DNA from: SIG440 sp045579055
GTDB lineage: Bacteria; Bacillota; Clostridia; Monoglobales; Monoglobaceae
NCBI GenBank assembly: GCA_045579055.1
Contig: JAZNLK010000146.1
Span: 1-9,567 of the forward strand
DNA: 9,567 nt
Reading direction: 5' to 3'
Below the pieces are notes generated by a model. It searched no databases, had not been told where the DNA came from, and was given only the letters and a program-made list of their open reading frames with translations. Position 1 is the stretch's first letter. Each line of letters starts with the position of its first letter. Positions 1 through 4,817 of the stretch are shown here, piece by piece. Position numbers and translations under genes: made by a program.

Positions 1-138
1 TTCATCGAGCCAAGATTTTGCTACACACTTCCTTCACTTCCACCTCACGGTGGATAGCTTGTGCTTCACTAATGGTTGGTTGATATGTACCCCCATAACG
101 GACTTTCACCGTCAAGTTAAATGCCATGCTCGGCACAC
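1..138 (-). mobile_element. Group IIC intron, 5' end (domain I), truncated by the window edge
   Basis: On the minus strand the sequence begins GTGTGCCGAGCATGGC at 138, continues with GACGGTGAAAGTCCG, and later has the block GTGAAGGAAGTGTGTAGCAA. In order and spacing these match, from memory, the conserved 5' segments of class C group II introns such as the Oceanobacillus iheyensis intron (GTGTGCCCGGCATGG, GGTGAGAGTCC, CTGAAGGAAGCGGGCGGCAA). Only the start of ribozyme domain I is in the window; the reverse transcriptase/maturase gene, if any, and domains V-VI would lie beyond position 1. The placement fits the class: IIC introns typically insert just behind intrinsic terminators, and this one starts 5 nt beyond the trpB terminator stem, in the direction of trpB transcription. 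No protein-coding frame is supported here. The class assignment is from recognition, not a covariance search. Confidence 0.85.
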
Positions 139-143
139 TAACA

Positions 144-171
144 CAAAAAGCGAGGAAAACCTCGCTTTTTG
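144..171 (-). terminator. Intrinsic terminator of trpB
   Basis: A perfect 12-bp stem (CAAAAAGCGAGG paired with CCTCGCTTTTTG) closes on a TTTT loop, reading on the minus strand. The GC core GCGAGG/CCTCGC is followed by five T, then GTGTTA and the intron boundary. It starts 7 nt after the trpB stop codon. The matching A-tract means it could also terminate plus-strand transcripts. Confidence 0.9.
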
Positions 172-178
172 CATTACT

Positions 179-1423
179 TTATTTCACATCATAATCCAGT
201 TTGAACTGTTCGCCGCAACCATACTTTTCATAAACATAGTCGATATCCTTGTCTCCTCGACCTGAGAGACAGGCAAGAATAGAACCCGACTTGTGTTCCT
301 TTGCATATCGAATTGCATATGCAACAGCATGTGCACTCTCAATTGCAGGAATTATGCCTTCATATCTTGACAGCAGGAAGAACGCTTCCATTGCTTCTTC
401 ATCGCTGACAGTTTCATAATGAATTCTGTTCATATCATGAAGGAATGCGTGTTCAGGTCCAACACCCGGATAATCAAGACCGCTGGCAATTGAATATACC
501 GGAAGGGGTTCTCCCTTCTCATCCTGAAGAACATAGCTTGAATAGCCGTGGATGACCCCCTTTGTTCCGTATGCCATTGTTGCCGCATGGTCACCAACAG
601 ACGAACCTCTGCCCAACGGCTCAACACCATATATTTCAACAGGATCTGCCAGGAATGGAACAAACATACCGAGTGAGTTTGAACCACCCCCAACGCAAGC
701 AGTAATTGCATCAGGCATAATACCTGTCATTTCCAGGAACTGTTCTCTCGCCTCAATACCAATAATAGACTGGAAATCACGAACCATCTTCGGGAATGGA
801 TGTGGGCCTGCAGCAGTACCGATACAGTAAATCGCATCCTTATACTCATTGAGATATGCTTCAAATGCCGCATCACAAGCTTCCTTCAGGGTTTTCAGTC
901 CCTTTGTTACAGGAACAACATTTGCACCAAGCATCTTCATTCTGATTACGTTCGGATGCTGTTTTGCAATATCAACCTCACCCATATAAACGTCACATTC
1001 CATACCGAAATATGCAGCAGCTGTTGCAATTGCAACACCGTGCTGACCTGCACCGGTCTCAGCAATAATCTTCTTTTTGCCCATAAACTTTGCAAGAAGA
1101 CCTTCACCCATACAGTGATTAAGCTTGTGTGCACCTGTGTGGTTCAAATCCTCTCTTTTCAGATAAATCTGGCAGTTGCCAAAAATCTTTGAAAGTCTTT
1201 CGCAATGAGTGATGGGTGTGGGTCTGCCCTGAAATTCCTTTCTGATTCTACGAAGCTCATTAATAAATTGAGCCGAATGGCAGATTGCCTCGTATGCTTC
1301 ATCAGCTTCCTTAAACGCCTCAATCAATTCTTCTGCCTGATAAGAACCGCCGTATTCACCGAAATATCCTTCCGCATTGGGATATTCCTTCAAGTAATTG
1401 TCAAAGTCTCTGTATTTATTCAT
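179..1423 (-). CDS. trpB: Tryptophan synthase beta chain (TrpB), no trpA adjacent
   Basis: This PLP enzyme condenses indole with L-serine to give L-tryptophan in the cytoplasm. The 414-residue length is slightly above the usual ~400. Visible landmarks are FGEYGG near residues 21-26, GRPTP at 67-71, the PLP lysine K100 in HTGAHKLN, the catalytic Glu E122 in AETGAGQHGVA, IGTAAGPHPFPKMVRDFQ at 201-218, the phosphate-binding GGGSNS at 245-250, SGLDYPGVGP at 314-323 and LSGRGDKD at 386-393. All key residues are present, so it should be active. The start ATG has AAGGAG (1434-1439) 10 nt upstream. It is transcribed alone: a terminator follows at once, and upstream is a dedicated promoter and leader rather than trpE, D, C, F or A. 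A partner alpha chain would have to be elsewhere; without one the protein could salvage indole, which is inference. Local substitutions such as KLNHCMGEGLL after K100 differ from the common KINN type. Confidence 0.96.
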   Translation of the reverse strand: MNKYRDFDNYLKEYPNAEGYFGEYGGSYQAEELIEAFKEADEAYEAICHSAQFINELRRIRKEFQGRPTPITHCERLSKIFGNCQIYLKREDLNHTGAHKLNHCMGEGLLAKFMGKKKIIAETGAGQHGVAIATAAAYFGMECDVYMGEVDIAKQHPNVIRMKMLGANVVPVTKGLKTLKEACDAAFEAYLNEYKDAIYCIGTAAGPHPFPKMVRDFQSIIGIEAREQFLEMTGIMPDAITACVGGGSNSLGMFVPFLADPVEIYGVEPLGRGSSVGDHAATMAYGTKGVIHGYSSYVLQDEKGEPLPVYSIASGLDYPGVGPEHAFLHDMNRIHYETVSDEEAMEAFFLLSRYEGIIPAIESAHAVAYAIRYAKEHKSGSILACLSGRGDKDIDYVYEKYGCGEQFKLDYDVK

Positions 1424-1487
1424 TATTATAAAACTCCTTTTCCAAAAAATATATTTAAATCAAAACCTCACAGTTTAACTAACTGTC

Positions 1488-1518
1488 AAAAAACACCATG
1501 GGCTTACGCCCAAGTATT
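1488..1518 (-). terminator. Possible attenuator-terminator hairpin in the trpB leader
   Basis: The core UGGGC/GCCCA with GUAA loop is perfect. The outer part (AAUAC against GGUGUU) pairs with one U-U mismatch, one bulged G and one U-G pair, which brings the stem next to the remaining T-run. It is weaker than the other terminators in this window, as expected for a regulated one, but it may be only a structural hairpin. Confidence 0.45.
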
Positions 1519-1560
1519 GCCACCGTGCTGATTTAAAATATATTCTTTCAAAAAAGTCAT
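1504..1560 (-). CDS. Putative trp leader peptide, 18 residues (MTFLKEYILNQHGGNTWA)
   Basis: The frame begins with ATG at 1558-1560, has AGGAG at 1571-1575 (10 nt spacing) and ends TAA at 1504-1506. It encodes MTFLKEYILNQHGGNTWA, with one Trp as the penultimate residue. It lies about 30 nt inside the transcript from a well-formed promoter that leads only to trpB. The Trp codon (1510-1512) and the Ala codon form the 5' arm of the hairpin at 1499-1512, and the TAA is in its GTAA loop. Classical leader peptides such as E. coli TrpL use tandem Trp codons. A single Trp just before the stop would make release or stalling at Trp-Ala-stop the sensed event. The tail HGGNTWA is unusual, but I do not recognise a named family. 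Translation is inferred from the ribosome site, the position and the structure overlap. Confidence 0.6.
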   Translation of the reverse strand: MTFLKEYILNQHGGNTWA

Positions 1561-1595
1561 TTTGGTCACACTCCTATAAAAATTTGTTGAAAACA

Positions 1596-1624
1596 ATTAT
1601 ATCACACTTTTTCTTAAATGTCTA
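1596..1624 (-). promoter_or_regulatory. Promoter of the trpB leader-trpB unit
   Basis: On the minus strand: -35 TAGACA (1619-1624), a 17-bp spacer (1602-1618) and -10 TATAAT (1596-1601). A TG one base upstream gives an extended -10. The predicted start is near 1588-1590. No operator palindrome is evident. Confidence 0.8.
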
Positions 1625-1644
1625 CCATATTTAAAAATTTAGAG

Positions 1645-1677
1645 CAAAAAAACAAGCCTGTTTTTTCAACAGACTTG
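1645..1677 (-). terminator. Intrinsic terminator after the membrane protein gene
   Basis: A 10-bp stem CAAGTCTGTT/AACAGGCTTG (one G-T pair) has a GAAAA loop and is followed by seven T (1646-1652) on the minus strand. It begins about 14 nt after the stop codon of the 1691-2203 gene and separates it from the trpB promoter. Confidence 0.92.
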
Positions 1678-1690
1678 CCGTATATATTTT

Positions 1691-2203
1691 CTAATCATTG
1701 CGCACCTTAAAGAATTTTATAAGTATAAGAACCATCATAATAAGGTTTATAGCCATCATAAAAATCGCAATCATAAACGAAACCGTTATCATTGACAAAT
1801 CCTGAACCAGCTTAAACAGAGCAAATGCTCCTCCGCCAACAAAAGACGGAATCGTCAGATGTGCTATAGAAAACGTTGTAAGGCACATTCTTATTTGTCC
1901 GGGTAAGTTTTCGGATTTGTGTGCGTGCTTTGATGCTGCAAAAATCAATAAGAACATCAGCACAGCATGAACCAACAGCACCGGGCTCAAAGCACCTCTC
2001 AGCCAGTCTCCGCACGAAATCAGGTATGCAAAATATGCAAAAGCACCGGCAATACATAAATACGCTGCGGTACAATACTTCAAGCGATTTGAACGCTTTT
2101 CCTTGGTTTTTCTTATCTTGAAAAAATTAAAATATATCGTTGCAAGCAATCCAACGGTCAGGAAACCTCCCACAGTAAAAAGCCCGATTATATAAATATT
2201 CAT
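1691..2203 (-). CDS. Five-helix integral membrane protein of unknown function
   Basis: I do not recognise this family. The 170-residue product is almost entirely hydrophobic, with likely membrane segments near residues 3-28, 43-63, 70-91, 105-130 and 136-164. The strongly basic loop RKTKEKRSNRLK (31-42) and the basic stretches after helices 3 and 5 suggest an N-out, C-in topology. A Gly-rich stretch, SFVGGGAFALF, lies in helix 4. No catalytic, metal-binding or ATPase motif is visible. The start is taken as ATG at 2201-2203 because GAGG (2212-2215) lies 8 nt upstream of it; the GTG at 2210-2212 overlaps that ribosome site and is an unlikely start. It follows the HAD phosphatase gene on the same strand with a gap of about 106 bp and no terminator, so co-transcription is plausible. 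No strong promoter was found in the gap. Confidence 0.8.
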   Translation of the reverse strand: MNIYIIGLFTVGGFLTVGLLATIYFNFFKIRKTKEKRSNRLKYCTAAYLCIAGAFAYFAYLISCGDWLRGALSPVLLVHAVLMFLLIFAASKHAHKSENLPGQIRMCLTTFSIAHLTIPSFVGGGAFALFKLVQDLSMITVSFMIAIFMMAINLIMMVLILIKFFKVRND

Positions 2204-2309
2204 AAACTTCACCTCGTAAATTCTTATATTGTTTTTACTCTTTCTCCACTCTTCAAGCTGTTTTCATCTTTCCGAACAGCAACATCAGAAGACAACCGTT
2301 TTCTATTCC

Positions 2310-3086
2310 CTAGTCCCTGATAATGTCCCCCACACCGTTCAGAACATACTTGGGTCGGTATGGAAACTTATCAATATCCTCACGTGAAGTAACACCGCTG
2401 AGAACCAGCACGGTGTCAACATTGGATTCAACACCTGCAATAATATCTGTATCCATACGATCACCTATCAGTGCAATCTCTGCACTATGGCAGCCAAGCA
2501 TATTGAGACCGTGACGAATCATAATAGGATTGGGCTTTCCGACAAAATATGCCTTTTTGCCTGTTGCAATTTCAATTGGAGCAATCAACGAACCTGTTGC
2601 CGGCATAATACCTTTTTCGGTGGGTCCGGTGATATCGGGATTTGCACCAATAAGCTTGGCTCCCTTATTCACAAGTTCTATTGCCTTCTCAATTTTTTCA
2701 AAGCTGTATGTCCGTGTTTCACCAACCACAACGTAATCCGGGTCAACATCATTCATATATATCTTTTTGTCATAAAGTGCCTTTGTCAGAGCTGCTTCAC
2801 CAATAACATAAGCCGTACAACCGGGCTTCTGACTGTGCAAAAACTCTGCAGTTGCCATTGCACTTGTGTAGAAATTCTTCGCCGGAACCGAAAGTCCCAT
2901 TCTCTCAAGCTTCATACTCAGCTCATGGGGCGTTCTTTCGGGACTGTTGGTGAGAAACACAAAGCGTTTGTTATTATCCAGCATCCAGTTCACAAACTCT
3001 GAAACTCCATCAAGAATTTTATTTCCGTGATATATAACACCGTCCATATCGCATATGAACCCTACTTTATTCTTTATCGCATCCAT
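2310..3086 (-). CDS. HAD superfamily IIA phosphatase, NagD-like
   Basis: This is a cytoplasmic Mg2+-dependent phosphatase of the NagD/4-nitrophenylphosphatase type (HAD subfamily IIA). Family members hydrolyse nucleotide, phosphoglycolate or sugar phosphates; the substrate here cannot be read from sequence. Motif I is DMDGVIY (residues 13-19, nucleophile D13 and acid D15), motif II is LTNS (45-48), motif III lysine is K184 in GKPNP, and motif IV is GDRMDTDI (208-215). ANPD (148-151) and the cap between motifs II and III fit the IIA class. The length of 258 residues is typical. The start at 3084-3086 is chosen because GGAGG (3095-3099) lies 8 nt upstream. An earlier in-frame ATG at 3099-3101 overlaps that site and falls at or before the expected transcript start. 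The gene is divergent from the DUF4886 gene and may be co-transcribed with the membrane protein gene downstream. Confidence 0.92.
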   Translation of the reverse strand: MDAIKNKVGFICDMDGVIYHGNKILDGVSEFVNWMLDNNKRFVFLTNSPERTPHELSMKLERMGLSVPAKNFYTSAMATAEFLHSQKPGCTAYVIGEAALTKALYDKKIYMNDVDPDYVVVGETRTYSFEKIEKAIELVNKGAKLIGANPDITGPTEKGIMPATGSLIAPIEIATGKKAYFVGKPNPIMIRHGLNMLGCHSAEIALIGDRMDTDIIAGVESNVDTVLVLSGVTSREDIDKFPYRPKYVLNGVGDIIRD

Positions 3087-3108
3087 ATTGTTTACCTCCA
3101 TCCCTACT

Positions 3109-3137
3109 ATTTTAAAACAAAATCAAATAAAAATCAA
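3109..3137 (-). promoter_or_regulatory. Promoter of the NagD-like gene
   Basis: On the minus strand: -35 TTGATT (3132-3137), a 17-bp spacer and -10 TAAAAT (3109-3114). The predicted start near 3101-3103 gives a leader of only about 16 nt, which supports the ATG at 3086. Confidence 0.7.
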
Positions 3138-3155
3138 CCTTTATATCCAAAATAC

Positions 3156-3184
3156 TTTACAAATATTCACTTATATGCTAAAAT
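3156..3184 (+). promoter_or_regulatory. Promoter of the DUF4886 gene, divergent from the NagD-like gene
   Basis: -35 TTTACA (3156-3161), a 17-bp spacer and -10 TAAAAT (3179-3184). The predicted start is near 3190-3191, just before the ribosome site AAGGAG (3191-3196), so the leader is only about 18 nt. The two divergent -35 elements are 18 bp apart, so the promoters do not overlap. Confidence 0.7.
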
Positions 3185-3207
3185 ATCGACAAGGAGAGAT
3201 GATAGAA

Positions 3208-3924
3208 ATGAAAATTTTATGTATCGGAAACAGTTTTTCAGAAGATGCCACACGATATATGCATCAAATTGCCCGTGCAGACGGCTATCAAATGAAGGTA
3301 GTAAACCTCTATATCGGCGGTTGTTCCTTCAGTGAACATTTCAAAAATATAATGGCAGACAAGCCATTATACGACTTTCAGATAAACGGCTACTCCACCA
3401 AAATATATACAACAATCAAAGAAGCTCTGCTCAGCGATGTTTGGGATTATGTGAGCCTTCAGCAGGTAAGCCGCCAGAGCATTGACTTTGGCACATTTGA
3501 ACCTTTTATGAGCAAACTGTCAGAATACGTAAAAAAATACGCACCCACAGCCAAACAGATTATTCATCAGACCTGGGCGTATCGTCCCGATTCCGCAACC
3601 ATGACAGATCTTGGTTACAGTTGTCACGAAGCTATGTTCAAAGATATTGAAAAGTCTTATGCTCAGGCGGCAAAGGTTATCGGAACAGACATAATTGTTC
3701 CGTCAGGTGCTGTTATGAACCAATTGGTTAAAAACGGTTTAAAAAATACCCATCGTGACGACATTCACGCAAGCTCAGGTGCAGGGCGTTACGCACTGGG
3801 TCTTACCTGGTACAAAAAGCTTACCGGCAACGGCATTGACAACAATATCTTCTGCGACTTCGACCAAGACATAACACCCGAAGATACTGAAATCATCAAA
3901 AAGAGCGTAAACGAAATACTTTAA
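3208..3924 (+). CDS. DUF4886-type SGNH/GDSL-like hydrolase, cytoplasmic
   Basis: The 238-residue protein has the layout of the DUF4886 branch of SGNH hydrolases, which are esterase or acetylesterase-like. The block I motif CIGNSFSED gives the nucleophile S9. GGCSF (37-41) can supply the oxyanion glycine, and LQQVSRQS (84-91) sits where block III is expected. RDDIHAS (183-189) contains the D-x-x-H dyad (D184, H187) of block V. No signal peptide or membrane segment is seen, unlike many secreted relatives, so an intracellular substrate is inferred. The frame is open upstream to 3055, but the promoter and AAGGAG (3191-3196) lie inside that extension, so translation must begin at ATG 3208 or possibly ATG 3199; 3208 has the better spacing. 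It is a single-gene unit ending at a strong terminator shared with the convergent ZIP gene. The substrate is unknown. Confidence 0.85.
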   Translation: MKILCIGNSFSEDATRYMHQIARADGYQMKVVNLYIGGCSFSEHFKNIMADKPLYDFQINGYSTKIYTTIKEALLSDVWDYVSLQQVSRQSIDFGTFEPFMSKLSEYVKKYAPTAKQIIHQTWAYRPDSATMTDLGYSCHEAMFKDIEKSYAQAAKVIGTDIIVPSGAVMNQLVKNGLKNTHRDDIHASSGAGRYALGLTWYKKLTGNGIDNNIFCDFDQDITPEDTEIIKKSVNEIL

Positions 3925-3932
3925 AAACAGCT

Positions 3933-3967
3933 TCACCCGATGAAAACTTTCATCGGGTGATTTTTTT
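3933..3967 (+). terminator. Terminator shared by the convergent DUF4886 and ZIP genes
   Basis: The stem TCACCCGATGAA/TTCATCGGGTGA is perfect, with a short loop, and is followed by seven T (3961-3967) on the plus strand. The ZIP gene stop codon (3966-3968) overlaps the T-tract. On the minus strand the stem is followed by AAGCTG and then five T, so it probably works in both directions, more strongly on plus. Confidence 0.92.
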
Positions 3968-4718
3968 ATCCGAGCAGAACATCCGAAACCAGCATCACAC
4001 AGAATCCCACAAGCAGAGCATAAGTCGCCCCACGTTCACCACCGTGAGCATGAGTTTCGGGAATCATTTCATCGCTGACAACATATATCATTGTTCCCCC
4101 TGCAAAAGCCAGGGCAAAAGGCAGAATAACCGTTGCAACATTAACCGCAAAGTAGCCAATCAACGTACCCACCACTTCAACAAGTCCTGTCACCATCGCA
4201 CACACAAAGGTCTTTTTGGGTGAAACCCCTGCCGCAAGCATTGGTGAAATTATAACCATTCCTTCAGGAATATTCTGAAGTGCAATACCTCCGGCAATCA
4301 TAAGTGCCCGGGATGTGTTTCCCGAACCAAAGCCCACCCCTGCAGCAATACCCTCGGGCAAGTTGTGAATGGCAATGGCAAGAACAAACAAAAGAACCTT
4401 GCTGAGATTTGTATTTCCGTGCTGTTCTTCTGCTCCGCCGAGAATTTTGTGAAGATGGGGAACAAGCTTGTCAATAAGGTTCAGGCATACTGCTCCCGCA
4501 AAAATCCCTGCAACGGTAATTATAATTCCATATTTTCCCCCATATTCAATCGACGGTAAAATAAGCCCCAGAACAGCGGCTGAAAGCATCACTCCTGCCG
4601 CAAAGGACAATATGATATCCGAGAACTTGTGAGACATCTTTTTGAACATAAAACCGATTATTGAACCGATAATTGTCGCACCACCGACACCCAGTGCCGT
4701 AATCAAAACCATTTGCAT
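3966..4718 (-). CDS. ZIP family divalent metal transporter (GufA/ZupT type)
   Basis: This is an inner-membrane transporter of the ZIP family, which moves Zn2+ and often other divalent metals into the cytoplasm. The 250 residues match the bacterial GufA/ZupT length. The two family signatures are present: HNLPEG (118-123) and QNIPEG (148-153), the paired helix motifs that build the binuclear metal site. DEMIPETHAHGGERG (216-230) follows the later helix, and PHLHK (87-91) with EEQHGN (97-102) forms a short His-containing loop between helices 3 and 4. About eight helices are visible. The start is ATG 4716-4718, with AGGAGG (4725-4730) 6 nt upstream. The longer frame to 4784 crosses the promoter and is rejected. 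The gene is monocistronic. I see no obvious Zur- or Fur-like palindrome at the promoter, so the metal and its regulation are unknown. Confidence 0.93.
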   Translation of the reverse strand: MQMVLITALGVGGATIIGSIIGFMFKKMSHKFSDIILSFAAGVMLSAAVLGLILPSIEYGGKYGIIITVAGIFAGAVCLNLIDKLVPHLHKILGGAEEQHGNTNLSKVLLFVLAIAIHNLPEGIAAGVGFGSGNTSRALMIAGGIALQNIPEGMVIISPMLAAGVSPKKTFVCAMVTGLVEVVGTLIGYFAVNVATVILPFALAFAGGTMIYVVSDEMIPETHAHGGERGATYALLVGFCVMLVSDVLLG

Positions 4719-4740
4719 AAGCACCCTCCTCTTTTGTTTT

Positions 4741-4769
4741 ATTCTAACATAATTCTTATCAAATGTAAA
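4741..4769 (-). promoter_or_regulatory. Promoter of the ZIP transporter gene
   Basis: On the minus strand: -35 TTTACA (4764-4769), a 17-bp spacer and -10 TAGAAT (4741-4746), with TG one base upstream (extended -10). The predicted leader is only about 16 nt. The -35 lies a few bases beyond the T-tract of the preceding gene's terminator. Confidence 0.75.
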
Positions 4770-4772
4770 GGT

Positions 4773-4809
4773 AAAAACATACACCCCAAAACAATAGTTT
4801 TGGGGTGTA
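4773..4809 (-). terminator. Intrinsic terminator of the large secreted-protein gene
   Basis: A perfect 13-bp stem TACACCCCAAAAC/GTTTTGGGGTGTA (4780-4792 and 4797-4809) has a 4-nt loop. On the minus strand it is followed by TG and five T. It starts 8 nt after the stop codon of the 4818-8093 gene. Confidence 0.9.
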
Positions 4810-4817
4810 CCAAATTT

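Larger units (their letters stand above)
1424..1590 (-). promoter_or_regulatory. trpB leader RNA, candidate Trp-responsive attenuator
   Basis: The predicted transcript start (about 1588-1590) lies roughly 165 nt upstream of trpB. The leader holds an 18-codon reading frame (1504-1560). It is followed by a hairpin UGGGC-GUAA-GCCCA (1499-1512), which can be lengthened to about 11 bp with imperfections by pairing AAUAC with GGUGUU. A six-T run lies at 1488-1493, then a second hairpin ACAGTT/AACTGT (1470-1486) and the trpB ribosome site. The Trp codon is the 5' arm of the first hairpin and the stop codon sits in its loop. A ribosome waiting for charged tRNA-Trp would therefore cover the hairpin, which is the logic of attenuation. 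The sequences are seen; the mechanism is inferred. No T-box core (AGGGUGGNACCGCG-like) was found. Confidence 0.6.

Noticed and set aside
50..265. Plus-strand open frame of 71 codons
   Set aside because: It runs antisense through the intron, the trpB terminator and the 3' end of trpB, and has no ribosome site or recognisable protein features.
1424..1590. T-box riboswitch upstream of trpB
   Set aside because: No T-box sequence or Stem I features such as an AG-bulge could be found, and the leader is too short at about 165 nt for a full T-box.
2204..2309. Terminator or separate promoter between the NagD-like and membrane protein genes
   Set aside because: A GCTGTT/AACAGC stem exists but has a 12-nt loop and no T-tract; the only -10-like TATAAG lacks a -35 at proper spacing.
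3055..3207. N-terminal extension of the DUF4886 hydrolase
   Set aside because: It crosses both divergent promoters and the ribosome site; the conserved family start ILCIGNSF lies right after ATG 3208.
4719..4784. N-terminal extension of the ZIP transporter
   Set aside because: It contains the gene's own -10 and -35 and reaches into the neighbouring terminator; AGGAGG points to ATG 4718.
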